In this document: piece after piece, positions 1-9,833 of the stretch
How positions within the stretch are numbered: the first letter of the stretch is position 1
How the letters are laid out: each line of letters opens with the position of its first letter
Source: Pseudoalteromonas sp. T1lg75
GTDB lineage: Bacteria; Pseudomonadota; Gammaproteobacteria; Enterobacterales; Alteromonadaceae
Assembly: GCF_002964705.1 (NCBI RefSeq)
Contig: NZ_PQCD01000049.1
Coordinates: 452,323-516,322 of the forward strand
Direction: 5' to 3'
Length of the DNA stretch: 64,000 nucleotides
Made by a program: the position numbers and the translations under genes
Notes under the pieces: model-generated
What the model saw: the letters and a program-made list of their open reading frames with translations, nothing else
The model's database searches: none
What the model was told of the DNA's origin: nothing

Positions 1-983
1 ACCATGGTAAAGTGGATTTTGGCTGGCTTCAATCGTCAGCGTTCTCGCTCCAAACATCGCTTACCAGACTTAGTGGCTAGTTTGGCCGAGGCATGTCAAC
101 GGGCTAAAAACGAGGATGACCATCATTTGCAGCAGGCGAGCAAAATCATTATGAATACGCTCTGTGGGTGCTCGTGTCGAAGGGACGTCGCTTTTATGAT
201 CCGAGCTTCTCAAGCTCGATTACCTTGCGCGGCCGTGAAATTATGCAAACCACCAAAGGCTGGCTGCAAGAGTTGGGCGTGACTGTTATTTATGGTGATA
301 CTGATTCCACCTTCGTGGCGCTCCCGAGCGAGCTTAATGCAGTGCAAAGTCATCCCGTTGCATCGGACTTAGTGGAACAAATTAACCAAAAATTGCGTGG
401 CAGGTTAAAAAACAACCTAAACTTAGCCAGTTATCTTGAGTTAGAGTATGAGAGCTTGTATAGGCCATTTTTTATGCCAAAAGCTCAGCATAAAGATACT
501 GGCAGTAAAAAGCGGTATGCAGGTTTGTTAGCACAAGATGGTTATCGCCTTGTGTTTAAGGGGATGGAGTTGGTACGTAGTGATTGGACCCAGTTTGCCC
601 GGGGTTTTCAACAAGATTTGTTTAGCGCCTTATTTACAGGTGCAGATGTTCAACAGGTGGTTAATGACTATACAGATAAACTGCATAATTGCTCTGATGT
701 GGCGCTGCTTACCTACAGCAAGCGCTTAGGCAAAGACACTGAACAGTATACAAAAGCTATCCCTCCTCATGTGCGCGGCGCGGGAATCTGATAAGGGCTT
801 GAGTAAGGGTGACAGGGTTCACTATGTGATCACCTTGTCGGGACCTAAGTTGCTACCCACTACTCACGCGTTGGAGCTAGAACACTATCTGGAAGGCAAT
901 TGAAACCTGTTATCGATGATCTACAGGGCATTGGTATGACCATTGATTACGGCCAACTAGGTAAGCAATTCCGGCTTTTGTAA
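1..983 (+). pseudogene. polB: DNA polymerase II (family B), 3' part, three frameshifts
   Basis: This is the C-terminal part of the DNA-damage-inducible family B polymerase; the 5' end lies outside the window. Recognisable PolB blocks include SKHRLPDLV, KIIMN, SSITLRG, YGDTDSTF (catalytic motif C), GSKKRYAG and PPHVR. The reading frame breaks three times: near 165-168 (one G lost between MNTL and VLVSKGRRF), near 774-784 (one base gained or two lost between PPHVR and ARESDK), and near 901 (one base lost before KPVIDD). The final frame ends at the TAA at 981-983 after GQLGKQFRLL, which corresponds to the usual PolB C-terminus. All pieces remain PolB-like, so decay is recent or the breaks are sequencing errors. 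Identification comes from remembered family motifs, not a search. Confidence 0.85.
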
Positions 984-1116
984 CAAATTATTTTATAGCC
1001 ATTACAATTACTGCATTGCCTTTTCAGTATGTTGTTTTTTAAGGGAAAAGTACTAATAAAAAACATCATTTTGTTTCTTTGGCGTTGTTTTTTGTGTTTG
1101 TGTTGTTAATTTGCTG

Positions 1117-1146
1117 TTGACCAGTATTTCTTAAATTGTTTAGTAT
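1117..1146 (+). promoter_or_regulatory. Candidate sigma70 promoter for the TonB-dependent receptor
   Basis: TTGACC at 1117-1122 and TAGTAT at 1141-1146 are separated by 18 bases and lie about 95 bases upstream of the receptor start codon in an AT-rich stretch. The match is reasonable but unproven. Confidence 0.35.
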
Positions 1147-1239
1147 CTCCCTAGTGAGTGTAAATTGTTACATTTCATAATAAGTTGTTCACAACAAAAA
1201 ATAATTAGTCACATGCCAATGTGACCCAGGGAGAATCCA

Positions 1240-4158
1240 ATGTTAAACAGCAAAATTGCAAAATCAGTGCGCTTAGCACTAGTTTTCGGTGCTGCTTCAA
1301 CAGCTGGCCTTTCAGCTTCAGCTATGGCTGCTGAAGAAGGTGCTGAAGAAGTAGAGCGTATTGAAGTAACCGGTTCACGTATTAAGCGTACCGACCTAGA
1401 AACTGCTTCACCAGTTACTGTTATCGACTCAGTTCAGCTTGAAAACCAAGGTATCCAAGACGTTGGTCAATTCCTTCAGTCAAGCGCAGTAATGTCTGGT
1501 TCGCCAGCTATGACTACCACCAACAACGGTGGTAACGGTGGTACTTTCGTTGAGCTTCGTGGTCTAGGTTCATCACGTACTCTAGTACTTGTAAACGGCC
1601 GTCGTCCTGTTTCTTCAGACTTCCAGGGTATCCCTGCGTCTATGATCGACCGTATCGAAGTACTTAAAGACGGTGCATCTGCAACTTACGGTGCAGACGC
1701 GGTAGCCGGTGTAGTTAACATCATCACCCGTAACGATTTCGAAGGTGTTGAATTTAAAGCACAGGTTTCTAACTCGTTTGACGTTTCTGAAAACAAACAA
1801 CACGGCTTCAGCCTTGTTGCTGGTAAAGAATTCGACGCTGGTAACATCGTAGTTGGTGTTGACTATGTAAACCAAGACGAAGTTTACCAAGGTGACGTTG
1901 ATGAAGTAGATTTCTTCAACTTCCCATGGCAGGTTTGGGGTTCAGCAGCGGAAGAATCTTTCCGTCAGAACGGCTTAATTGGTACAGGTGATGACGCTAA
2001 CGTTATCACAGTAGGCTCTGGTTCAGTACCTTGTGGTAACTTCTACCTAGCTAACACTTCAGGCAGCTTCACAAACGGTACTTGTGACGGCGGCATCGCA
2101 ACAGCTGACGACATGCGTCCATTTGTTGGCGGTGGTCCAAACAACGATACCTACAACTACGCGCCTGTAAACTACTTACAAACTCCTTATAAAAAGCTTA
2201 ACTTCTTCGTCGAAGGTGGTTTCGAGCTTAACGAAGATACGCGTATGTACACCGAGACGCGTATTAACAAGCGTACTTCACGCCAAGAACTAGCAGCCGT
2301 ACCTTACGACACTCGTTATGACCCTGCGTACAGCGGTTCTTACGAGAAGCTAGATGCCGATGGTAACCCTGTTCTTGATGACAACGGTAATCCGGTAATG
2401 GTTGATTTCAACGGTGTGTCTAAAGACAACTACTATAACCCATTCGGTGTTGACGTTGAGCGTTCTCGTCGTCGTATGCTAGAAGGTGGTCGTAGCTTTG
2501 AACAAGACATCGCTCGTTTCCAACAAGTTATCGGTATCGAAGGTGACTTCGGTGACGGTTGGTACTACGACGTAAACTACAACTATGGTTATAGCCAAAC
2601 TATTAGCACAGACTTCGGTCAGCTATTCGGTCCTAACCTAGCGAAAGCCATGGGTCCATCATTCATGGATGGCGACGGTAACATCGTGTGTGGTACTCCA
2701 GATGCGCCTATCGCAAACTGTGTATCTATGAACGTATTCGGTGGTCCTGGTTCAGTAACTCAAGAAATGCTTGATTACGTAACTGCACCACTTGTTGATT
2801 CTTCAAACTACACAATCCAAACCCTAACAGGTTTCGTTGGCGGTGACTTCTTCCAGCTTCCAGCGGGTGTTGTTTCTGGTGGTTTCGGTTATGAATACCG
2901 TAAAGAAGAACTAGAGAGCCAAGTTGACTCTGGTAAGTTCATGGGTGAAGTAACTGGTAACAAGAGTAAAGGTACTATCGGTGATTTCGATGTACACAGC
3001 TTGTTCACTGAATTCCGCGTACCTCTACTTGAAGGCCTACCGTTCGCAGAGCGCGTAGAAATGCCAGTTGGTATTCGTTACGATGACTTCAGCGCATTCG
3101 GTTCAAAGACTACTTATCAGTTAGGTCTTGAGTGGAAAGCGAATGATGACATCCTACTTCGTGGTACTTACGGTACTGTATTCCGTGCACCTGGTATCGG
3201 CTCACTATACGGCCCGCAGAATGATTCGTTCCCGTCAGCAACGGATCCATGTAGCTTCCAAAACTGGGATGCGTTAACGCCGACTCAACAAGGTTACTGT
3301 ACAGCTGACGGCGTTCCTGCCGGCGGTAGTGCAAACACCGATGCTCAGCAGCTAGCTAAAGTAGGTGGTAACCCAGATCTTCAACCTGAAGAAGGCGATA
3401 CCCTTACTTTCGGTGTAGCTTGGTCTCCTGAGTTTGTTGAAGGCCTTGGTATCACAGTTGACTACTGGGCGATCGAAATTGAAGACGTAATCGACGGCGT
3501 AGGTGCAAACGATTCACTTCGCGGTTGTTACCTAGGTGGTATCGAGTCACTATGTGGTAACATCGAGCGTACAAACGGTGAAATCTCGCTACTAAGCGCG
3601 CAAGCAACTAACCTTAGCCGCATGACTGCGAAAGGTATCGACTTTGAAGCAAGCTACGCGTTTGAAGCACTAGGTGGTTCTTGGAACTCAGTACTAAGCT
3701 GGACTCACTTCCTAGAGCGTGAGAACCAGGTTTATGATTCATCTGAGTTTGAGTTCAAGATGAAAGACCTAAATGGTCGTTTCGAGAACGATACAACTTA
3801 CGCAACAAACAAAGTTAACCTAAACGTGTCTTACACGCTTGATAACTTGAACCTTGCGTACACAATGAACTACATCGATGGTACTGAGTACGACGAGCTT
3901 CTTTACTGGGGTACAACTCCTGTAAATCCTGAAGATCCGAACAGCCCATTAGCTAAGTACACAGTTGATTCGTTCGCGTATCACGACCTAACAGCTACTT
4001 ACAACTTCGAGACTAAGACCTCTGTTGCTGTAGGTATCACTAACCTTACAGACGAGCTTCCTCCTTACATTGAGCCTGCGTTCAATGGTAATACGGATGA
4101 AAGTAACTACCGTCTATTCGGTCGTAGCTGGTTCCTACGTCTATCTCAAAAATTCTAA
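1240..4158 (+). CDS. TonB-dependent outer-membrane receptor
   Basis: A 972-residue outer-membrane transporter. A signal peptide ends near residue 30 (SAMA before AEEG). The plug domain follows, with a TonB-box-like IEVTGSR segment, LRGLGSSRTLVLVNGRR and the DRIEVLKDGASATYG block. A long beta-barrel ends in phenylalanine (LSQKF), as expected for Bam-dependent insertion. The start ATG follows AGGGAGA. The gene is monocistronic, with its own terminator. The codon choice (GGT, CGT, AAC, CTA) is strongly biased, suggesting high expression. The substrate cannot be read from the sequence; large receptors of this kind in Alteromonadales often import peptides, glycans or metal complexes. The TonB operon that could energise it begins about 0.7 kb downstream. 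Confidence 0.93.
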   Translation: MLNSKIAKSVRLALVFGAASTAGLSASAMAAEEGAEEVERIEVTGSRIKRTDLETASPVTVIDSVQLENQGIQDVGQFLQSSAVMSGSPAMTTTNNGGNGGTFVELRGLGSSRTLVLVNGRRPVSSDFQGIPASMIDRIEVLKDGASATYGADAVAGVVNIITRNDFEGVEFKAQVSNSFDVSENKQHGFSLVAGKEFDAGNIVVGVDYVNQDEVYQGDVDEVDFFNFPWQVWGSAAEESFRQNGLIGTGDDANVITVGSGSVPCGNFYLANTSGSFTNGTCDGGIATADDMRPFVGGGPNNDTYNYAPVNYLQTPYKKLNFFVEGGFELNEDTRMYTETRINKRTSRQELAAVPYDTRYDPAYSGSYEKLDADGNPVLDDNGNPVMVDFNGVSKDNYYNPFGVDVERSRRRMLEGGRSFEQDIARFQQVIGIEGDFGDGWYYDVNYNYGYSQTISTDFGQLFGPNLAKAMGPSFMDGDGNIVCGTPDAPIANCVSMNVFGGPGSVTQEMLDYVTAPLVDSSNYTIQTLTGFVGGDFFQLPAGVVSGGFGYEYRKEELESQVDSGKFMGEVTGNKSKGTIGDFDVHSLFTEFRVPLLEGLPFAERVEMPVGIRYDDFSAFGSKTTYQLGLEWKANDDILLRGTYGTVFRAPGIGSLYGPQNDSFPSATDPCSFQNWDALTPTQQGYCTADGVPAGGSANTDAQQLAKVGGNPDLQPEEGDTLTFGVAWSPEFVEGLGITVDYWAIEIEDVIDGVGANDSLRGCYLGGIESLCGNIERTNGEISLLSAQATNLSRMTAKGIDFEASYAFEALGGSWNSVLSWTHFLERENQVYDSSEFEFKMKDLNGRFENDTTYATNKVNLNVSYTLDNLNLAYTMNYIDGTEYDELLYWGTTPVNPEDPNSPLAKYTVDSFAYHDLTATYNFETKTSVAVGITNLTDELPPYIEPAFNGNTDESNYRLFGRSWFLRLSQKF

Positions 4159-4181
4159 GCAGTTAGATATTTGAACCTTTG

Positions 4182-4204
4182 AAGGGCCCATCTGGGCCCT
4201 TTTG
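4182..4204 (+). terminator. Rho-independent terminator of the receptor gene
   Basis: AAGGGCCC and GGGCCCTT form an 8-bp stem around a 4-base loop, followed by TTTT, 24 bases after the receptor stop codon. Confidence 0.85.
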
Positions 4205-4839
4205 TATTTTATATGGCTAAATTCCTACAAAAATTACTGAAATCCCTGGCCAAACGCCGTGTTTAAGCACGCAACAATCACACCTACCACCTCTTAATAT
4301 AGACAGTAAGCCCATCTTAGCGCTTTAGCGCAGGATTTTAGCTAATAGAACAAGCAAAAATTAACACTTATCTAACGGCAGGCTCGCTGGGTATGAACTA
4401 CAATCCTATTGCCCCGTGGTGTATTTTTATTCGTTTTTAAATCACACCTAGAAGTAGAGGACAGGTGACAATTTTGGTGAGATAGGGGTGGCTTAGTATA
4501 GGGCATTGGAAATCTTAAGTAGGTATTTTGCCTTATTAAGGCCAATTCAAATTTGAAATTTCATTCAATTTTAACGTCATAAAAATTAACTTTTTATTTC
4601 CAAAACCTAGATGGGGCTAGGCATTTTGGGGCGTATAGATGGGTTGCGTGTTAATTTTATGTTTCATATGGGAAATTCAGACGAACGCAAGGAAAATTGC
4701 GATGAACATCAAGTTGACAGCACCGGAACCTTTTAGCATTATTGGCAAGTTGGTATCACTAGAAAGATACCTAGGTTGGCTCATTTAGAGTGAGCCGATA
4801 AAAATTCAAAAAGTAACATTACTTAATTGGTTGGGAACT
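4205..4839. other. Long intergenic region before the TonB operon
   Basis: About 635 bases of AT-rich sequence without a convincing gene. I see no RNA gene, tRNA or insertion sequence. Near its right end are a 28-codon reading frame (4702-4788) and an overlapping hairpin, GGCTCA/TGAGCC at about 4778-4797, which may form a leader for the downstream operon. The rest looks like ordinary regulatory DNA. Confidence 0.4.
4702..4788 (+). CDS. Possible 28-residue leader peptide
   Basis: ATG at 4702 follows a good ribosome binding site (AAGGAAA, 8 bases away) and reads 28 codons (MNIKLTAPEPF... LGWLI) to TAG at 4786. The stop codon falls in the loop of a 6-bp hairpin (GGCTCA/TGAGCC) that precedes the DUF3450 gene. 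The arrangement resembles a translated leader, but there is no T-run after the hairpin and no run of a single regulatory codon. It may be chance. Confidence 0.22.
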   Translation: MNIKLTAPEPFSIIGKLVSLERYLGWLI

Positions 4840-5610
4840 ATGTCTGTTAAAATCAGAAAGAGTCTTGTAGCTTCTGCGTTGGTTGGCGCAGCTGCACTTG
4901 CAAGCAACAATGTGATGGCAGATCCGTTGAATGACTTGCACAAAGCTGGTGCAACAATTCAAACGGCTGCTAAAAAGTCTCAAACTAAAATCGACAACAT
5001 CTACGGTCAAACTCAAGAGCTAATCGCCGATTACCGCTCTACTGTAGATGAAACAGAAATCATGAAGGTCTATAACGACCACGTTCAGCGCCTTGTTGAT
5101 GACCAAAACTCACAAATCGAGTCTTTGGAGCGTCAGATCGCTGGTATCGATAAAACGAAACAAAACGTTGTGCCTTTGATGTATCGCATGATCGATACGC
5201 TTGAGCAATTCATCAAAGCGGACGTTCCGTTTGATACTGAAGAGCGTATGGAGCGTATTGAAAAACTACGCGACATCATGACTAGCGCTTCTGTAACAAC
5301 TTCTGAGAAGTTCCGTCAGGTTCTTGAAGCTTACATGGTAGAGAAAGACTACAGCACGACTATGGTTGCTAACCAGGGCACCCTAAACATTGACGGTCGT
5401 GATATCTCTGTAGACTTCGCGCGTCTTGGTCGTATTGCCTATGTAGCGCAGTCATTTGACCAGAAGAGTGCTTGGGTGTGGAACAACACTACTAAGCAAT
5501 GGGAAGCGTTAGGCGATGAATTTTTGAAGCCTATCAAAGAGACAATCCGTATGGCCCGTAAGCAAGCGGCTCCGGATCTTGTTAAACTACCAATCTTCGG
5601 CGCGGAGTAA
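4840..5610 (+). CDS. DUF3450 periplasmic coiled-coil protein of the TonB/TtpC operon
   Basis: A 256-residue exported protein with a signal peptide ending near the VMA before DPLND. A predicted coiled coil follows (about residues 30-110, ending near QIAGIDKTKQNVV). The C-terminal part carries RLGRIAYVAQS and W-rich segments typical of DUF3450. I chose the ATG at 4840 rather than an in-frame TTG nine bases earlier. In Alteromonadales and Vibrionales this family is the first gene of operons encoding TtpC, ExbB, ExbD, TonB and a TPR protein, the same order seen here. It is thought to support energy transfer to outer-membrane receptors; its molecular role is unknown. Confidence 0.9.
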   Translation: MSVKIRKSLVASALVGAAALASNNVMADPLNDLHKAGATIQTAAKKSQTKIDNIYGQTQELIADYRSTVDETEIMKVYNDHVQRLVDDQNSQIESLERQIAGIDKTKQNVVPLMYRMIDTLEQFIKADVPFDTEERMERIEKLRDIMTSASVTTSEKFRQVLEAYMVEKDYSTTMVANQGTLNIDGRDISVDFARLGRIAYVAQSFDQKSAWVWNNTTKQWEALGDEFLKPIKETIRMARKQAAPDLVKLPIFGAE

Positions 5611-5616
5611 TCGATA

Positions 5617-6980
5617 ATGAAGAAACTATTCAAAGGTTTTGCTGTTGCAGCAGTACTATCTGTTTCTGCCGGTGCTGCGCTTAATGCCCACGCAAACACG
5701 CAAGTACTTGACCAAATCCTTGAGCAAGTAAAGAAAGAGCGTATCTCTGAAGGCAAGCTAAACAAGCAACGTGAGCAAGAGTTCCTAGCGGCTCGTGCTG
5801 ACCAGCAAGCTATGCTAAACACTGCAAAGCGTGAACTAGCGGCTGAAAAAGCACGCGGTGAGCGTCTGCAAAAAGAATACGCACAAAACGAAATCACCCT
5901 AGCGGAAAAAGAAACTGCACTTGAAAATGCAAAAGGTACCCTAGGTGAGATGTTCGGTGTTGTACGTCGTGCGGCACAAGAAACAATTGGTTCAATCGAA
6001 GCATCACTAGTAAGTGCTGAAAAGCCTGGACGTGCTGAAATCCTTCGTTCACTAGCGGCGGCTAAAGAGCTACCAACTACGCGTGAACTAGAAGAGCTTT
6101 GGATTGCCCTACAAACTGAAATGACCGAGTCTGCGAAAGTATCTTCTTTCGAAGCTGAAGTTTCTGAGCTTGACGGTTCAACGTCTACTAAGCAAGTAAC
6201 TCGTATCGGTAACTTCAACCTTATCACAGACGACGGTTACCTGATTTACTCAGGCGACACTCAGTCGATTCAACCACTAGGTCGTCAACCAGACGGTTAC
6301 GTACAGACACTGCTAAGTCACTTATCAATACTTCAGCAGACGCGTACACTGGTTTCTACGTTGACCCAACTCGTGGTTCAATCCTGCGTCTAAACACGCA
6401 GAAAGCGACTCCTGAAGAGCGTTTCCACCAAGGTGGTGAAGTAGGTTACATCATCGCTATTCTACTAGTGATTGGTTTCCTAATCGCGATTGTACGTCTA
6501 GTAGACCTAACAATCACTTCAGGTAAGATCAAGAGTCAACTTAAGAACACCAGCGCACCTTCTGAAGGTAACCCGCTTGGTCGTATCCTTAAAGTTTACC
6601 AAGACAACAAAAACCAAGACGTTGAAAACCTTGAGCTTAAGCTTGATGAAGCGATTCTACGTGAAACGCCACGCATCGAAATGGGTATCAACATCATCAA
6701 GATCTTGGCTGCTATCGCACCACTATTAGGTCTACTTGGTACCGTTGTTGGTATGATCAACACCTTCCAGCAGATCACGCTATTCGGTACAGGTGATCCG
6801 AAGATCATGGCTGGTTCAATCTCAATGGCTCTAGTAACTACAGCCCTAGGTCTAATCGCGGCACTTCCGCTAATCCTAGTACACGCTGTTGTTGCCGGTC
6901 GTAGTAAATCAATTATCCACATTCTTGATGAGCAAAGCGCTGGTATCATCGCTGCTCACGCGGAGAAGGAGAAAGCCTAA
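5617..6980 (+). pseudogene. ttpC: TtpC-type MotA/TolQ/ExbB proton-channel protein, one frameshift
   Basis: Read through one frameshift this gives about 454 residues, the normal size of TtpC. The N-terminal half (5617 to about 6310) has a signal peptide ending at AHA, a long coiled coil and the DUF-like segment RIGNFNLITDDGYL. The second half, in another frame from about 6312, continues with AKSLINTSADAYTGFYVDPTRG, a membrane segment (GYIIAILLVIGFLIAIVRLVD) and the conserved MotA/TolQ/ExbB core (IAPLLGLLGTVVGMINTF ... GSISMALVTTALGLIAALP). One base appears lost near 6310-6312. No slippery heptamer or downstream stem is evident. The protein would help ExbBD-TonB use the proton gradient. Uncorrected, the frame stops at 6393 and the channel domain is not made. 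Confidence 0.88.
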
Positions 6981-7504
6981 TGCTAGTCCTGATGGAGATT
7001 TGGGAATCTATCAGGGATTTTGTTGGCACAGGCGGCCAGGTTTTATACGTGGTCGCGATAGCACTCTTCCTCATGTGGGTTTTAATGATTGAGCGCTATT
7101 GGTTCCTACTTGCTGAGTTTCCGAAAATGAAAAAAGGAATCGTAGCTAAGTGGGACGCCCGCCAAGACACTACGTCTTGGTACGCACACAGAATCCGCGA
7201 TGCATGGATTTCTGAAGCGTCTGAAAAATTAGATGAGCGCATGTTGTTGATTAAGACATTGGTAGCTGTATGTCCATTGATTGGTCTACTGGGTACTGTA
7301 ACGGGTATGATCGCGGTTTTTGAAACCATGGCTACCCAAGGTACTGGTAACCCTCGACTAATGGCATCAGGTATTTCAATGGCAACAATCCCAACAATGG
7401 CTGGAATGGTTGCGGCACTATCAGGTGTATTCTTTAGTACACGTCTAGAAGCACGTGCGAAAATGGCTAAAGAAAAGCTGATTGATAGCTTGCCTCATCA
7501 CTAG
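6980..7504 (+). CDS. exbB: ExbB-type biopolymer transport protein
   Basis: A 174-residue inner-membrane protein of the proton-driven ExbB/TolQ/MotA family. It has a first membrane helix at about residues 20-40 (VLYVVAIALFLMWVLMIERY) and the family core VCPLIGLLGTVTGMIAVFETM, then GISMATIPTMAGMVAALSGVFF. The ATG overlaps the previous TAA by one base (TAATG), showing translational coupling with ttpC. With ExbD and TonB it forms the complex that energises outer-membrane receptors. Confidence 0.94.
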   Translation: MLVLMEIWESIRDFVGTGGQVLYVVAIALFLMWVLMIERYWFLLAEFPKMKKGIVAKWDARQDTTSWYAHRIRDAWISEASEKLDERMLLIKTLVAVCPLIGLLGTVTGMIAVFETMATQGTGNPRLMASGISMATIPTMAGMVAALSGVFFSTRLEARAKMAKEKLIDSLPHH

Positions 7505-7518
7505 AGAGAGATTTGAAT

Positions 7519-7920
7519 ATGGCACGTAAACAACGTTTTCGTGAAGAAGAAGAAGCAGCCGTCGATATGACGCCGATGCTAGACATCGTATTCATCATGC
7601 TGATCTTCTTTATCGTAACTACATCGTTCGTTAAAGAAGCTGGTATTGATGTAAATAAACCTGAAGCAGCGCAAGCGACTAAGAAGAAAAATGCAAATAT
7701 CTTCATCGCTATTCGCTCTAACGGTGAAATTTGGATGGATAAGCGTCAGGTAGATGTTGAGCGTGTAGCTGCGAATATCGAACGTCTATTAGCAGAGCAA
7801 CCAACCGAAATCGTAATTATCCAAGCGGATAAAGATGCGAAGCACGGTGTAGTTGTGAAGGTAATGGACCAAATTAAAGCTGCAGGTATCGATAAGATAT
7901 CCATCGCTGGAGAAAAGTAA
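7519..7920 (+). CDS. exbD: ExbD-type biopolymer transport protein
   Basis: A 133-residue protein with one N-terminal membrane helix holding the conserved proton-carrying aspartate (VDMTPMLDIVFIMLIFFIVTTSF), followed by a periplasmic domain (ANIFIAIRSNGEIWMD ... VVIQADK-like segment). I prefer the ATG at 7519, which follows AGAGAGAG, to a TTG six bases earlier. It is the ExbB partner. Its stop codon overlaps the tonB start. Confidence 0.94.
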   Translation: MARKQRFREEEEAAVDMTPMLDIVFIMLIFFIVTTSFVKEAGIDVNKPEAAQATKKKNANIFIAIRSNGEIWMDKRQVDVERVAANIERLLAEQPTEIVIIQADKDAKHGVVVKVMDQIKAAGIDKISIAGEK

Positions 7921-8537
7921 TGATTCGTTTTCTGTTTTCACTGATTGCAGGTGGGGCAGTTACTTTCGGCTTATTCTTTTTCATGGCGTATCTGATCTCC
8001 GGAGGAGACGGACGCGCCGCTAACGAGAAAGAGAAGATCGTTGTCGAAATTATGACGAATCCACCTGAATCCAAGGTGCAGGAGCGTAAGCGTGTACCGC
8101 CGCCGCCGCCTCCACCGCCAAAGCAGCCGCCTAAACCGCAGCCGCCACAGCCAGACAACAGCAACCCTGATGCTGGCGCACTAGGCTTTAATATGCCAAG
8201 TGTTAACGTGGGTGGTTCTGCCGGTGGATTAAGTGGCCCAGGTGCATTTGGTCGAGATGGTGATGCGACACCTCTTGTGCGAATTGAACCTAAATACCCA
8301 GTGCAAGCCGCACGTGATGGTAAAGAAGGTTGGGTACAACTTTCATTCACCATCAACGAAGTGGGCGGGGTAGAGGACGTTGAGGTAATCGACGCCGAGC
8401 CTAAGCGTATCTTCGACCGTGAAGCTAAGCGTGCACTGCGTAAATGGAAGTACAAGCCAAAAGTTGTTGATGGCAAGCCGGTAAAACAGCCTGGCATCAC
8501 AGTACAGCTTGACTTTAAACTGAACCAAGACCAGTAA
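7920..8537 (+). CDS. tonB: TonB energy-transducing protein
   Basis: A 205-residue protein with an N-terminal membrane anchor (residues about 1-25), a proline-rich periplasmic spacer (a run of eight prolines followed by KQPPKPQPPQP), and a C-terminal TonB domain (RIEPKYPVQAARDGKEGWVQ, then the AKRALRKWKYKP signature). The ATG overlaps the exbD stop (TAATG). This is the short TonB2-like form usual in operons that contain TtpC. It should contact the TonB box of receptors such as the one at 1240-4158. Confidence 0.94.
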   Translation: MIRFLFSLIAGGAVTFGLFFFMAYLISGGDGRAANEKEKIVVEIMTNPPESKVQERKRVPPPPPPPPKQPPKPQPPQPDNSNPDAGALGFNMPSVNVGGSAGGLSGPGAFGRDGDATPLVRIEPKYPVQAARDGKEGWVQLSFTINEVGGVEDVEVIDAEPKRIFDREAKRALRKWKYKPKVVDGKPVKQPGITVQLDFKLNQDQ

Positions 8538-8550
8538 GGAGAGTGTAGAG

Positions 8551-9816
8551 ATGAAAAATCTATCGAAAGTTACTGCACTCGCTCTGCTAATCTCCGTATC
8601 GGGCGGCGTAGTCAGCACCTCAGCGGTGGCTGCGCCAAACTACGCGGAGATCGAAAAGCGCAAAAATGCCAAGACTAAGGTCATGGGCGAGCGCGTCGGT
8701 AAAAAAGTGGTTAAGGCTTTCGAGCTTTATGAAGCTGAAGATGTCGACGGTGCCATTGCTATTCTGAAAGAGTTGGATCCTTCTGATAAGTTTGATAAGG
8801 CTACAGTAGACCGTTACTTAGGTCAGTTGTATGCTCAGAAAGACAACTATCAGTTAGCGATCAAGCATATTCGCGATGCGGTTAAGCCAGATGTGCTTAA
8901 CTTCAACGACCAAGAACAAGCAATGAAGCTGATTGGTGACTTGTTGGCTAATACCAAGAAGTACAAAGAAGCAAAGCAAGCCTACATCGACTGGATGGAC
9001 TTCACTGGTGAAGAAGATGCCACGGTGTACACGCGTATTGCGCAGGCTAACTATGAGCTTGGTCAGTTTAAAGACGTTGTGCAACCAGCCGAGCGCGCCA
9101 TTGAGCTAAATGCGAAGTCAGAGCCTAAAAAGGCACCTTTCTCGCTGCTTATGGGTGCTTACTACGAGACGAAAGACTTTCCGAACGTAGTTAAAGTTGG
9201 CGAACGTATGGTGAAAAGTTGGCCCGAAGACAAAAAGTCTTGGACTAACCTAGGTCGTTTCTATATGCAGGTAGAAGACTATTCAAAAGGTCTGAATATC
9301 ATGGATATCGCATACGACAACGGCTACCTTGAGTCTGAAACAGACTATAAGGTACTTGCCCAGCTATATTCGTTCGTTGGCGTGCCTTATAAAGCCGGTT
9401 TCCATATGGAAAAAGCGGTTAATGAAGGTAAGGTTGAGCGCACTAAGCCAAATGTAACGGCAATTGCCAGCTACTATCATAATACGAAAAACATTAAGAC
9501 GGCGGCTAAGTACTACGAAGAAGCAGCAAAGTTTGATAACGATGCCGAGCTTTTCCGTAAAGCAGGTTCATTGCGTTTACAAGAGCAACAGTTCGATAAG
9601 GCCGTGGCCTTGTTAAACAAAGCGCTTGATTTGGGCTCTGATAAGAAAGGTCAAATTTATTCAGACCTAGCCGAAGCCTACTTACAGCAAGAGAAATACA
9701 AGCAGGCGTATGCAGCGATCTCCAAAGCAGCGGAAGATCCAAGCACACGTAAGTTTGCTCGTAGCTGGAAGACCTTTATTAAAGATAAGGCGCAGCGTAA
9801 CGGCGTAAGTCTTTAA
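8551..9816 (+). CDS. Periplasmic TPR protein of the TonB operon
   Basis: A 421-residue protein with a signal peptide (cleavage near AVAA before PNYAE) and tandem TPR-like helical pairs (for example VDGAIAILKEL, YQLAIKHIRDAV, YKEAKQAYIDWM, FDKAVALLNKALDLG, YKQAYAAISKAAED). The start follows AAGGAGAG, 13 bases after the tonB stop. TPR proteins close this operon type in Shewanella, Pseudoalteromonas and Vibrio relatives, and in some are needed for TonB2-dependent uptake. A strong terminator follows. Confidence 0.88.
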   Translation: MKNLSKVTALALLISVSGGVVSTSAVAAPNYAEIEKRKNAKTKVMGERVGKKVVKAFELYEAEDVDGAIAILKELDPSDKFDKATVDRYLGQLYAQKDNYQLAIKHIRDAVKPDVLNFNDQEQAMKLIGDLLANTKKYKEAKQAYIDWMDFTGEEDATVYTRIAQANYELGQFKDVVQPAERAIELNAKSEPKKAPFSLLMGAYYETKDFPNVVKVGERMVKSWPEDKKSWTNLGRFYMQVEDYSKGLNIMDIAYDNGYLESETDYKVLAQLYSFVGVPYKAGFHMEKAVNEGKVERTKPNVTAIASYYHNTKNIKTAAKYYEEAAKFDNDAELFRKAGSLRLQEQQFDKAVALLNKALDLGSDKKGQIYSDLAEAYLQQEKYKQAYAAISKAAEDPSTRKFARSWKTFIKDKAQRNGVSL

Positions 9817-9833
9817 TCACAGCATGTGACCAT

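Noticed and set aside
5439..6227. 262-codon open frame on the minus strand opposite ttpC
   Set aside because: It is antisense to a recognisable coiled-coil protein and Ser-rich from codon mirroring.
6300..6330. Programmed ribosomal frameshift in ttpC
   Set aside because: No slippery heptamer, internal Shine-Dalgarno or stem-loop is visible, and TtpC is normally a single frame.
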